From Bacteroidales bacterium (lineage in GTDB: Bacteria; Bacteroidota; Bacteroidia; Bacteroidales; JAADGE01): a stretch of DNA of 64,000 bases. Positions 15,682 through 25,403 of the stretch are shown here, piece by piece. Each line of letters starts with the position of its first letter. Positions within the stretch are counted from its first letter, which is position 1. The notes under the pieces are model-generated. The model saw only the letters and a list, made by a program, of their open reading frames with translations, was not told the origin of the DNA and made no database searches. The translations under genes and the position numbers were made by a program. The stretch is taken from contig JAIORQ010000084.1 in assembly GCA_021108035.1 (NCBI GenBank), positions 1 through 64,000 of the forward strand. Reading direction: 5' to 3'.

Positions 15682-17142
15682 TTAGTCACTATACATAATT
15701 AAAATGTCTTCAGTTCTATAACCATAAATTCTTAAGATGGGTAACATAAACTCATGAACACTTTTGCATTTTTCCTTCATATTCATACTATTTATAAAAT
15801 TCTGTATTTCCATATTCTGAAAATCTTTCATGCTTACAACAAATACATTTCGTGTGTTGTTATCAATAGTTGGAATATTAATTTGTGTAGAAAAATCTAT
15901 TTCCTTAAACTCCGGATTTTGTTGAGTATAGAAATTTGCAGTTAAACCCCATGGTGAAAATGGATTACTATTGTTAACAAAAAAAACATTTAGCCGTTTC
16001 TTTGTATCCATTTCATAAATTGTTTGTATAATACTTACCCTGCCTACACCGGCAGGTTTAATGCTCGCAACTATAATACCAACCATATTTCCAATTAAAA
16101 AAAGTATTAATAATCCTTTAATTAATTTACTTGATGAATTAATCCGCCTAATAGGTGGAACTTCCTGAATTGCCAAAATAATAATGACCGGAACAAAATT
16201 AATAACCGGAAAAAGAAATCGGAGTTCTTTATGAGAAATGTAAGAATGAACAATTAAAAATGGTAAAACTGTCCAGATAAAAATGCTGTTATATCTTCTA
16301 AATACCAGTAATAAAAACGAAATAAGTATTAAAATTCCAATTGGAAAAAAGGAGTAACGAAATACATAGTAGAAATAATAATACCATGGTGAAGTCCCAA
16401 ATTCGGCAGCCTTTCCTTCAATTATGTTTACCTCAAAATAATTCCATAAAGTAAATGTAAAATCACCATAAAACCGGGAGTCAATTAAAATGCCAATCAT
16501 AACTATTACCAACCCGGAGGCGAAAATCAAAACAATTTTAGATTTTGATTCTTTTTTCATAAATATCAGCCAGAGCACAAGGCCAAAAGCGGCAAAGGCA
16601 ATTTGATATCTAAATAAAAAACTCATCCCAAGCAAACAACCTAAAACCAAGTATGTTTGATAAGTCCTTTTATTCCTGATTACTAAAGCTAATGCTAATA
16701 ATAAAGTTATTCCTGACCATGTTTCTGAAGAAAAACGCACATTGATAAAAGGCAAGAACCAAATAAAATAAGATAAGATTAAAAACAACTTCCGGTATTT
16801 ATTAAAAATCATGTTTTTGCATGAATTTGTAAAAAAGTATATAGCCAGAACTGAAAGTAAACCGGTTATCAGACGAATTACAAAAGCTTTATCATAAGGG
16901 TTAGTAATTGAAAAAAAATCACACACCTTAAAAATCAAATAACAAATTGCCGGTTGCGTTGCCGGCCTGATTTGTGCATTATATTCCCAAGCAAGATCTT
17001 TAGCTGTATTTTTACCGTCAATAATTCCTGCGAATTCAATTATTTGATATTGCTCATCAGCATGAAAATAACCAATGCTTGAATAAGCAGTTAAAGCATA
17101 CCAAATTATTGCAATTATGAAAATTATCTGATGAAACTTCAT
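15682..17142 (-). CDS. GT22-type membrane mannosyltransferase-like protein
   Basis: A 486-residue integral membrane protein with about ten hydrophobic segments. The first loop carries GYFHADEQYQ (about 24-33), the acidic motif of GT-C glycosyltransferases, and a late loop contains SHKELRFLFP (about 305-315), close to the HKExRFL motif that marks the GT22 (ALG9/PIG-B) family. Such enzymes use lipid-linked sugar donors and act on the outer face of the cytoplasmic membrane. The C-terminal ~110 residues are soluble and may bind acceptor. Family members in bacteria are poorly characterised, so acceptor and sugar are not known. It follows the orphan SusD gene on the same strand, 187 bp away. Confidence 0.7.
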   Translation of the reverse strand: MKFHQIIFIIAIIWYALTAYSSIGYFHADEQYQIIEFAGIIDGKNTAKDLAWEYNAQIRPATQPAICYLIFKVCDFFSITNPYDKAFVIRLITGLLSVLAIYFFTNSCKNMIFNKYRKLFLILSYFIWFLPFINVRFSSETWSGITLLLALALVIRNKRTYQTYLVLGCLLGMSFLFRYQIAFAAFGLVLWLIFMKKESKSKIVLIFASGLVIVMIGILIDSRFYGDFTFTLWNYFEVNIIEGKAAEFGTSPWYYYFYYVFRYSFFPIGILILISFLLLVFRRYNSIFIWTVLPFLIVHSYISHKELRFLFPVINFVPVIIILAIQEVPPIRRINSSSKLIKGLLILFLIGNMVGIIVASIKPAGVGRVSIIQTIYEMDTKKRLNVFFVNNSNPFSPWGLTANFYTQQNPEFKEIDFSTQINIPTIDNNTRNVFVVSMKDFQNMEIQNFINSMNMKEKCKSVHEFMLPILRIYGYRTEDILIMYSD

Positions 17143-17329
17143 TTATATTTATATTACTCCGTCATTGTCAATTTTACAAACAATTTGTCGGAATTTCTTG
17201 TATGTTTAACATCTTATATTTACGCAACTCAAATATTTTATTCATTATACAGTTTGTTTTTTATCAGAATTAAAACTCTGCCTGCTAAAATTAATATTTT
17301 TTTTAAAAATTTCAAAAATCTTAAAGGGA

Positions 17330-18682
17330 TTATTGAAATATCCATAAACTTGTAAAAGGTGAAATATTAAGGGGTGTGTTCTCATTATATAAAATCTCGC
17401 TTTCAGGATAAGGGAAACGTAAGGGCGGAGATGCATATAAAGCATTTTCAACTTCTTGCAATATCGGAAACCCTGTTCTTCTGTAATCATCATATGGTAT
17501 TACGGTAGAATACATTGCTTTGTATTTTTCTTTAATAATATCTTGTAATGTAAGGTTGCCGGGATCAATATTATTAATATTCGCATCTAACCATGCTTGA
17601 TTTACACTACCCGTAACATCCGATATTGATGCTGCTACACCTTCTTGGAATGCCGTTACTGATGAATTTGCATCTGAAGACAGTAATATTTCAGCTTCGA
17701 TAAACTTCATTTCGGAATAAGAACTGAATAATACAGGAGATGTTTCAGATGCATTGTATGAACCGGGATGAGATGTAAGTGAATTTCCTGATCCGGGGTA
17801 ACTGCCGGAATAAAGTCCGAAATCATCTTGTGTTGCATAATACGGAAGCCTCGGATCATTATTCGCAATTAACATATCAATAAATGTTGAAGCCATTCTA
17901 ATATCAGTTCTGTCTCTCATAAACTGATATATCGGATTTTGATTGTTTCCGCTTTCAAAGGCAAGGCTGAAATTTTCACCGGTATCGAATGAACCGGCAA
18001 TATAGTTTAATGCATCAGAATTCTCACCTTTATAAAATGCATGTCTTGCTCTTAATGCATAAGCAGCTTTGATCCACATACTAATATCTCCGTCATATAT
18101 TAGATCTTGCTTAATATCAACTGCATTTTCTTCCTGTCCGAGTTCTGAAATCGCTTGATTTAATAAGTCGTCTATAGCAGCATAAACGGATTCTTGAGAA
18201 TCATACGCAGGTTGCAATACAGAATTAGAGCCGGAAAAAGCATCAGAATAAGGCATATCACCAAACAAATTGGTTAATACACCTATGTTTAAAGCTAACA
18301 TAATTTTAGCAATTCCTGCATAATGAGGAGAATTTACTTCATCTGCTTTTTCAATCATTTTTTTACAATCCATCATAGATTGTGCATAAGCTGTACTCCA
18401 AAGATTATTGATATCTTCCGGATACAACTGATATTTGCTCACATGTATTAATCCTGAGCGATTAAGTTCATCAAAAAATTGCATCCATATATTTGTGATT
18501 CTTACTGAATTATTTCCGCCTAAATTGTACGCTGAAGATACTTGAACATTAGGTAATAAAAACTCAACAGGAACATCAGCCGGAGAATCCGGGTCAATAT
18601 TTAAGTCGGTATCTATCCAATTACATCCCGAAAAGGCTACTATAGTTATTAACAGTATATTTGTTTTTAAGATGTTTATCAT
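17330..18682 (-). CDS. SusD/RagB-family lipoprotein (orphan)
   Basis: About 450 residues; the ATG at 18682 (MINILKTN) is preferred over an upstream GTG. Lipobox AFSGC near residue 19-20 predicts an outer-membrane lipoprotein. TPR-like helical pairs (IWMQFFDEL, LWSTAYAQSMMDCKKMIEKAD, GIAKIMLALNIGVLTNLFGDMPYSDAF) and the late SYSEMKFIEAEILL block match SusD-like proteins, especially the SusD-like group paired with smaller SusC proteins. Normally it would sit beside a SusC TonB receptor and bind nutrients at the surface. Here no susC adjoins it: the neighbours are a GT22-like gene downstream and a divergent transporter upstream. A well-matched promoter lies at 18740-18770. Confidence 0.8.
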   Translation of the reverse strand: MINILKTNILLITIVAFSGCNWIDTDLNIDPDSPADVPVEFLLPNVQVSSAYNLGGNNSVRITNIWMQFFDELNRSGLIHVSKYQLYPEDINNLWSTAYAQSMMDCKKMIEKADEVNSPHYAGIAKIMLALNIGVLTNLFGDMPYSDAFSGSNSVLQPAYDSQESVYAAIDDLLNQAISELGQEENAVDIKQDLIYDGDISMWIKAAYALRARHAFYKGENSDALNYIAGSFDTGENFSLAFESGNNQNPIYQFMRDRTDIRMASTFIDMLIANNDPRLPYYATQDDFGLYSGSYPGSGNSLTSHPGSYNASETSPVLFSSYSEMKFIEAEILLSSDANSSVTAFQEGVAASISDVTGSVNQAWLDANINNIDPGNLTLQDIIKEKYKAMYSTVIPYDDYRRTGFPILQEVENALYASPPLRFPYPESEILYNENTPLNISPFTSLWIFQ

Positions 18683-18739
18683 AATCACAACATTTTTTAC
18701 AGATACTTATTATTGAGAAAAACTTACTTTCAATATTAA

Positions 18740-18770
18740 CAAAGATAGATAATTGTAACTTTTTTCCAAA
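18740..18770 (-). promoter_or_regulatory. Bacteroidota-type promoter of the orphan susD-like gene
   Basis: On the minus strand TTTG (18770-18767), a 19-nt spacer and TATCTTTG (18747-18740) match the -33/-7 consensus. It lies about 58 bp before the ATG at 18682. Confidence 0.65.
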
Positions 18771-18941
18771 TTAGATTTGGTTTTTCTATCACTTTAAATT
18801 CACAAGTCATCCTGTGCCTATCAATGTTTTGAATAAAAACTTGCGGATTTAAGTTATCATTCTTTCATACAAGTTTTTTATTTGCCGGCATAATTATTAA
18901 TTTTGAAATGTCAATAACTAAAGATTCAAATCTTTTTAATT

Positions 18942-21155
18942 ATGAACAAAAATAAAAAATTCGGAACAGCACCGGTTTTCTTTACGGCAATTTCTACCAT
19001 ACTCGGTGCTATTTTATTTTTACGATTTGGGTTTGCAGTAGGAACACTCGGTTTTTGGGGTGTTATTTTAATAATTCTTCTCGGACATATCGTTACAATT
19101 CCTACAGCATTAGCAATATCAGAAATTGCAACAAATAAACGTGTTGAAGGAGGTGGTGAATACTTTATAATTTCTCGTTCTTTCGGCTTAAATATCGGTG
19201 CAACCATCGGCATGGCATTATTCATGTCTCAAGCTATTAGTGTAGCCTTTTATGTTATTGCTTTTACAGAAGCATTTGAATTCTTTTTTAATTACATGAA
19301 AGATGCACATGATATCTTTTTACCGAGACAAGTTATTAGTATTCCTGTTATGCTTCTGTTATCTTTTCTGATTCTGAAAAAAGGTGCCAATCTTGGTGTT
19401 AAAGCATTATATTTTGTAGTTGCAATTCTCGCAATTTCATTAGTACTGTTCTTTGTCGGAACAACTTCTTATGCCCAAGAATCAGGTTTTAGTTTGGCAA
19501 ATGCAGAATTTCGTAATTTTGATAACTTTTTTGTCGTATTTGCAATAATTTTTCCGGCATTTACAGGTATGACTGCCGGTGTAGGTTTGTCCGGAGATCT
19601 GAAAAATCCGGGAAAATCTATTCCGATAGGAACAACTGTTGCAACCATTTCCGGAATGATATTATACTTTTTTATAGCATACAAACTGGCTTCATCGGCA
19701 AGTCCTGACGATCTTGTTAATAATCAGTTTGTTATGGGGGATATTGCCAAATGGGGAATAATTGTTGTCCCTCTTGGTCTTGCAGCATCCACTATTTCAT
19801 CAGCTTTGGGCTCTGTTATGGTTGCACCGCGAACTTTGCAGGCATTGGCAAGTGATAAATCTTTTCCTCTTTCCGGAATTAATCGTTGGTTATCTAAGGG
19901 AAGAAAAAAAGATAATGAACCGATAAAAGCATCTCTGATTACTTGTATTATTGCAATGATGTTTGTTGCACTCGGAGATGTTAACGCTGTTGCGGAGATC
20001 ATTTCAATGTTCTTTATGGTTACATACGGTTCTTTAAGTTTAATATCTTTTTTGAATCATTTCGGTTCATCTCCTTCTTACAGGCCTTCTTTCAGGTCAA
20101 GATGGTATATATCCTTAATCGGATTTATTGCATCAGTTTGGATTATGTTCAAAATTAATACTCCTTATGCTGTTGCAGCAATTATTTTAATGACTTTATT
20201 ATATGTATATATTAATTCATATCATAAAAACAGAAAAGGATTAGTATCAATCTTTGCAAATGCTATATTTCAAATAAATCGTAATCTCCAAGTTTTTCTG
20301 CAAAAGCAAAGCAATAAAGAAAATCATGCAGAATGGCGTCCCAGTGCTATTTGTATATCAAAAAATTCATTTAAAAGAGATAATGCATTTCGTTTATTAA
20401 ATTGGATATCCTACAAATACGGATTCGGCACATATTTACATCGTATTGAAGGATATTATTCAAAAAGTACTCATGAACAATCGGAACAAGAACTTAAAAA
20501 ACTGCTTAAAAATGTAGGAACAAATAACTACGTTTATATTGATACAATAATTTCACCCTCATATACTTCGGCTATTGCACAAGCAATTCAAATTCCGGGG
20601 ATTGCCGGCATGGAAAACAATATGGTTATTTTTGAATTTGATAAAAAAGAAGAGGACGGATTAAAAAATATTATTGACAACTTTAAATTAGTAAATGCAG
20701 GCAACTTTGATGTTTGTATTTTGGCTTCCGACAGAAAACCAATTTATTATAAAAACGGTATTCATGTTTGGATAAGAAATGCCGATGATGAAAACGGAAA
20801 TTTAATGATACTGTTAAGTTTTATAATTCTGGGACATCCCGATTGGAAAAAAGCAAATATAAAGATTTTCGATATATGCAAAAAAGAAGAAGTTTATGAT
20901 GTTCGCAGACACATGAAAGAATTGGTTAAAAGCGGAAGATTGCCTATAACTTCTCAAAATATTGAAATCATAATTCAAGAAGAAAATGTGTCTCCTAAAA
21001 CCATAATTAATGAATATTCTTCCGATGCCGGATTAACAATCATAGGTTTCAGAGAAGAGATGTTAACACATGAAGAAAGTAAACATTTTCAAGATTATGG
21101 TAATATCGGAAATATTTTATTCGTTAATTCAAATAGTAAAAAAGCTATTGAATAG
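18942..21155 (+). CDS. Cation-chloride cotransporter (SLC12-like) / APC-family carrier
   Basis: 737 residues. The N-terminal ~430 residues hold about 12 membrane segments of APC fold, beginning GTAPVFFTAISTILGAILFLRFG, with LARE-like AISEIATNKRVEGGGEYFII and the sequence AFTGMTAGVGLSGDLKNPGKSIPIGT, very close to the SGDL-(K/R)-(N/D)P-x-(K/R)-SIP-GT signature of Na-K-Cl and K-Cl cotransporters. The last ~300 residues form a soluble domain, as in that family, with alternating strands and helices (including two stretches ending in IIGF/VNS). It is likely to move K+, Na+ and/or Cl- across the inner membrane. It is followed by a strong bidirectional terminator. Confidence 0.8.
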   Translation: MNKNKKFGTAPVFFTAISTILGAILFLRFGFAVGTLGFWGVILIILLGHIVTIPTALAISEIATNKRVEGGGEYFIISRSFGLNIGATIGMALFMSQAISVAFYVIAFTEAFEFFFNYMKDAHDIFLPRQVISIPVMLLLSFLILKKGANLGVKALYFVVAILAISLVLFFVGTTSYAQESGFSLANAEFRNFDNFFVVFAIIFPAFTGMTAGVGLSGDLKNPGKSIPIGTTVATISGMILYFFIAYKLASSASPDDLVNNQFVMGDIAKWGIIVVPLGLAASTISSALGSVMVAPRTLQALASDKSFPLSGINRWLSKGRKKDNEPIKASLITCIIAMMFVALGDVNAVAEIISMFFMVTYGSLSLISFLNHFGSSPSYRPSFRSRWYISLIGFIASVWIMFKINTPYAVAAIILMTLLYVYINSYHKNRKGLVSIFANAIFQINRNLQVFLQKQSNKENHAEWRPSAICISKNSFKRDNAFRLLNWISYKYGFGTYLHRIEGYYSKSTHEQSEQELKKLLKNVGTNNYVYIDTIISPSYTSAIAQAIQIPGIAGMENNMVIFEFDKKEEDGLKNIIDNFKLVNAGNFDVCILASDRKPIYYKNGIHVWIRNADDENGNLMILLSFIILGHPDWKKANIKIFDICKKEEVYDVRRHMKELVKSGRLPITSQNIEIIIQEENVSPKTIINEYSSDAGLTIIGFREEMLTHEESKHFQDYGNIGNILFVNSNSKKAIE

Positions 21156-21157
21156 AA

Positions 21158-21191
21158 AAAACCGCAACTTTATTAATTTAGTTGCGGTTTT
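21158..21191. terminator. Bidirectional intrinsic terminator
   Basis: AAAACCGCAACT and AGTTGCGGTTTT are separated by 10 nt, with A and T runs at the outer ends. It sits between two convergent genes (carrier stop at 21155, secreted protein stop at 21211). Confidence 0.85.
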
Positions 21192-21210
21192 GAATATATA
21201 TTAATTAATT

Positions 21211-24200
21211 TTAATATTTAACAAATTTTTGTATTGTTGTTTTTCTTCCGTCATCAATACTTATTATATAAATCCCGGCAGGTAAAGAAGTGATATTAAT
21301 TGAATTTTCTCGGTTAAGATTAATTATTTTAACTTCTTTTCCGTCGATATTCGTAATCCTTGCTTCAATCACACTATTTTCGGGCAATCTGATGTTAATA
21401 ATATCAGATGAAGGATTCGGATATATTGCATACATATTTTCTTCATTTCCAATTTCAAATCCTGATTCATATACAACAGAATTTTTCGATCGTGCCGTTG
21501 GAGTTAAATAAACAAGATAGTCTTCAACTTCACCGTAAGTGAACGTTTCGCAAGAAGTTGCAGAAGCATTATATTTCATGCTTACTCTCATTCTTGTATA
21601 TCCTGTACTCGGATTAGAAGGAACGGTAAAAGTCCCGGCTAAAGTACCGCTGCTGCTTGAAGAACCTGCAACAACTTCTTCTCCGGCATCATCAAAATCT
21701 CCGTCACGATTATAGTCAATAAATATATGCCAGTATTCTGTATAAGACGAACTTGAAAATCCGCAACTGAAATTTATTGTATATTCGTTTCCAAATATAA
21801 GATCTGTTGACATTGAGGTATAATCTTCATATCCGCCGTCATTTCCGGATGTGTTATTGATTGTACCGAGTTGTACAAGATCAATCCACTCATAGCTTGA
21901 GTTATTACCTTTTGATGCACAGTATCCGGTAGGCGGATCAGTATCTCCCCCTGATCCGGCTGAAACACTGATGTCATCAAATGCCATCCCGTCAGTTGCA
22001 ATTACATAATTATCATACTGTTGGAATTTAACTACGAAAGTGCTTGTGAGGCTTAAGCCATTCGCTGAAGCTAATTGATCAACATCTAAATCGAATTCAT
22101 TCCAGACATTATTTGTATAACTTGCACCGTTTAAATCCAGAACTTTTACAAAAGAAGATCCTCCGTTATCAGAAAAATAAACACCGTCAGATGAATGAGT
22201 TTCATCGCTGAAATCTTTCCACCAAAAACTTAAATCAACTTGAGTTTCCCCTGTAAGATCAAGACCCATCCATGCTTCGTTTGTACAATAATGGCCATTA
22301 CTTGTAACATCCATTGTAAGATGATAACTGCCGCTGTGAGGCGTATTGGATGTGGTGAGTTGAATTCTTGAGTAACTGTTTGACCCTTGAGTTGACCAGT
22401 TGTCATCATATCCGCTTTCAAAACCTGTTGAATACGGAATAGTTGCATAATCACCGCCGCTTGCAGGATTAATTGTAACAGTTGCATTGTCAGAATCAGT
22501 TAATCCTCCGTTATCTGTTACGGTTAAAACAGCGGTATAAGAATCGGCAGTTGAATAGATATGAGAAGGATTCGCACTTGTACTTGTTCCTCCGTCACCA
22601 AATTCCCAATAATAATCTGTAATAGTACCGTCACTATCAGATGAACCGGTACTGCTGAATGAAACGGATACGCCTTCGGTTCCGCTGTACGGCCCGTTTG
22701 CTTCTGCAACAGGAGGTACATTTACGGGTCCGGTAAAACTTACCGTATAATCTTCTACTTCACCGTATGCAAATGCTTCACAAGATGATTGCTCTCCGTT
22801 ATATTTCATAGAAACTCTCATTCGGGTTGACCCTGAAGCACCTGAAGGAACAGCAATTGAACCGGTTACAGTTGTTTTACTCATACTTCCTGCATCAAAA
22901 GCTAATTCACCTGAATCAGTAAAGTCTCCGTCATTATTATAATCAATCCAAATTTTCCAGTATTCGTTATAAGTTGTACTTTTAAACCCCGGGGTTAAAC
23001 TGATATCATACGAAGTTCCGGGTGCAAGTTCAACAGTTGTACCTGTGAAATCAGTATAATTTGCAGCACCTGAGTTATTAACAAAGGTTCCGATTTCTAC
23101 ACCTGCAATCCATTCATAGGTAGAATTATTTCCTTGTGAAGTACAATATGATACACCTGTTGTAGTTGCATTTCCTGTTAATTCAGTTAAATTATAGCAA
23201 TTATCTGCAGAATTATATTCATAAACTGCAAAATGATAGCTTGTTGCTAAATTTAACCCTGATATACTTACAGAACTTCCTGTTCCTCTGTATAATACAT
23301 AATTTCCTGTTCCAATTTGACTTCCCGAACCGAATACAGAATTTGCAGTATAAGAGGTTTCGGGAACAGGATCTGCATTAACGGCAGAACCTTCATGTGC
23401 AACCAACATAACAGCAGTTCCGTTACCGCGAGTCCAAGAAATTGTCATTGAATTATCACCTATTGAACTTGCAGAGAAATTACTTGCTTGAGTTGAAGGA
23501 GGTGTGCAGCTTGTCGATTCATCAATTGTAAATGCTGCAATACGTGTTCCGTGAGATGATGAACTCTTATATTCAGATGAAAACCAAAATGTTTCACCGT
23601 CTGACGGATCAATTGAAATATTTGCATAATCTCCCCATCTGTTATAGGACGATTGAGAATATTGGCCTGTATAAATATTGGTTTCAGCAATATCCATAGT
23701 GTTTGCCGGAGCATTAGAAGTTTGACCGCAATATCTGATGCCGGGATAAGTTGAAGTTCCGTCTGATACGGAATATCCCATTCCTATTTGTCCCAGATCA
23801 TTCATAGCAATACTTGCATTCCAACGACTGACATTGTCGGGATTATATGTTCCTTGTTGAGCAATTGACCAACTTGAACCTGTATTTTCCAACTCATACC
23901 ATCTGATGGCTGATTCTGTGGATGATTCAGCAATTGTGTGAGTACAAACAATTTTTTGAGTTCCGCTGAAGTTTCTGTATTGTGCTCTGTACATTAAAAC
24001 CGTAGATATTCCGTCTAACTTTTGGGTAGTTCCGGGTTGGTGAATGTTATTCCAATCACCTGTGAAATTACCGCTGAATGAATTAACATTTATTGTTTGA
24101 GTTCGTGCAAATGTAGAATTAGAAGGTATAGTCCAGTTAACATCTAATTCATATATATAAAGTGCATCTGCAGGATTGCTTTGACCCCCGTCTGCAATCG

Positions 24201-25095
24201 TTATGAATTGTCCCGGAGTACCACTTGGAGCCCATGCACCATCATTATCTAAAGGCATAATGCAATGAAATCCGTCAAAAGTAGCCGGTCTGTTAGGATT
24301 ATCAAAACCAATCATTTGAGGATTTGGATCTCCTGCAATCATTTTATCACGTTCAAATACATAAACATCATTACCGCCGCTTGTATTTGTTGCCATATAA
24401 TATCCGTCTTGCCAAATACCGAATTTCATATAATCCGGTGTATCATCAACATCATAAGACCAAGAATACCATGTTCCGGTAGGATCAGCACTTGTTGAAA
24501 CTGCAATTAACATATAGTCATTAGAACCTCCGAGAGAGAATTCTGCAAAGAACCATCTGTTAGCATGTTCATCCCACAATACAATAGGATCGCCATCGTT
24601 ATAACCTGTTCCGGGAAGAGAACTGTCAAATATTGAATTTAAAGCAGAAGGGCCTGCTACTCTTACTCCGTCAGATTTATTATAAATGGCATATGTTGTA
24701 TTAACTACTTGAAAATAATGGTTCGGACCGACTGTTCCGTTACAATCCGGAGGGTATGAACCGCTGTATTGGCCTGCATAATTTTTATTTAATGCTTTAG
24801 AGCTGTTATTTATCCAACCTTGTTCAGTTTGCTCATTTGGATCTACAGGCATTTTATTAAAATCCGGTGGTTTTATGTTTGGATTTATTACTCTGCTTCT
24901 GTGTTTATTCATATAGAATTCTTCATGTTGATTTTCAAAACCTGTAATAATCGGATTATCTTTTAATGGTTTCGAAATTGAAAAACCAATTGGTTTTTTT
25001 ACAAGGTTCGGTGAAATTTTTTCTTGAGCAAATGCCTCATTAAATATCGCAAATGCAGGAATTAAAATCAAAAGTAGTAATCTAATTTTTCTCAT
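21211..25095 (-). CDS. Large secreted multidomain protein with two GEVED domains, PKD and T9SS tail
   Basis: 1294 residues with signal peptide (about 1-23). Domains in order: an N-terminal propeller-like region (about 100-540) with repeated aromatic strands; a fibronectin-III-like domain (about 540-650, ending ATSYHFAVYEYNSA); a GEVED domain (about 655-790, WKIWIDYNNDGDFTDSGE and GEVEDYTV); a PKD domain (about 795-885, YYWEFGDGGTST); a jelly-roll-like carbohydrate-binding or MAM-like region (about 890-1060); a second GEVED domain (about 1070-1205); and a T9SS type A tail (YAIYPNPSSDIINI... IQKFVKY). No catalytic residues are recognisable. This is a surface or extracellular adhesin-like or scaffold protein. 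Codon use is like the surroundings. Confidence 0.8.
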   Translation of the reverse strand: MRKIRLLLLILIPAFAIFNEAFAQEKISPNLVKKPIGFSISKPLKDNPIITGFENQHEEFYMNKHRSRVINPNIKPPDFNKMPVDPNEQTEQGWINNSSKALNKNYAGQYSGSYPPDCNGTVGPNHYFQVVNTTYAIYNKSDGVRVAGPSALNSIFDSSLPGTGYNDGDPIVLWDEHANRWFFAEFSLGGSNDYMLIAVSTSADPTGTWYSWSYDVDDTPDYMKFGIWQDGYYMATNTSGGNDVYVFERDKMIAGDPNPQMIGFDNPNRPATFDGFHCIMPLDNDGAWAPSGTPGQFITIADGGQSNPADALYIYELDVNWTIPSNSTFARTQTINVNSFSGNFTGDWNNIHQPGTTQKLDGISTVLMYRAQYRNFSGTQKIVCTHTIAESSTESAIRWYELENTGSSWSIAQQGTYNPDNVSRWNASIAMNDLGQIGMGYSVSDGTSTYPGIRYCGQTSNAPANTMDIAETNIYTGQYSQSSYNRWGDYANISIDPSDGETFWFSSEYKSSSSHGTRIAAFTIDESTSCTPPSTQASNFSASSIGDNSMTISWTRGNGTAVMLVAHEGSAVNADPVPETSYTANSVFGSGSQIGTGNYVLYRGTGSSVSISGLNLATSYHFAVYEYNSADNCYNLTELTGNATTTGVSYCTSQGNNSTYEWIAGVEIGTFVNNSGAANYTDFTGTTVELAPGTSYDISLTPGFKSTTYNEYWKIWIDYNNDGDFTDSGELAFDAGSMSKTTVTGSIAVPSGASGSTRMRVSMKYNGEQSSCEAFAYGEVEDYTVSFTGPVNVPPVAEANGPYSGTEGVSVSFSSTGSSDSDGTITDYYWEFGDGGTSTSANPSHIYSTADSYTAVLTVTDNGGLTDSDNATVTINPASGGDYATIPYSTGFESGYDDNWSTQGSNSYSRIQLTTSNTPHSGSYHLTMDVTSNGHYCTNEAWMGLDLTGETQVDLSFWWKDFSDETHSSDGVYFSDNGGSSFVKVLDLNGASYTNNVWNEFDLDVDQLASANGLSLTSTFVVKFQQYDNYVIATDGMAFDDISVSAGSGGDTDPPTGYCASKGNNSSYEWIDLVQLGTINNTSGNDGGYEDYTSMSTDLIFGNEYTINFSCGFSSSSYTEYWHIFIDYNRDGDFDDAGEEVVAGSSSSSGTLAGTFTVPSNPSTGYTRMRVSMKYNASATSCETFTYGEVEDYLVYLTPTARSKNSVVYESGFEIGNEENMYAIYPNPSSDIINIRLPENSVIEARITNIDGKEVKIINLNRENSINITSLPAGIYIISIDDGRKTTIQKFVKY

Positions 25096-25403
25096 TATAA
25101 AAGTATTTAGTAAATAAATAATAACTGATAATTTTCAGTGATTGATGAATAATTGATTGGTTTATTTGCATAACTCTCCCGGAACAGCAAATAATGAAGT
25201 TCGGAATTAATGCAATAATATTGGTTACGAAAATTTTAGAAGTTTAAATTTATTATATTAAACTTCTAAAAAAACAGGATTTTCATACACTTATCTGATT
25301 GTAAAAGGAATTTTAAAATAACAATCAGAAAAGAAAAGTTTTTAATAAGTAATGATTTTCTCATAATAAATTTCGAAATAAATACAAATGTAAAAAATAA
25401 AAT
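25096..25403. other. Intergenic region, nothing recognised
   Basis: About 300 bp, AT-rich. TTAGAAGTTTAAATTTATTATATTAAACTTCTAA (about 25237-25270) forms an inverted repeat of about 12 bp that could act as a hairpin after the M43 protease gene or before the large secreted protein gene. No gene is seen. Confidence 0.5.
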
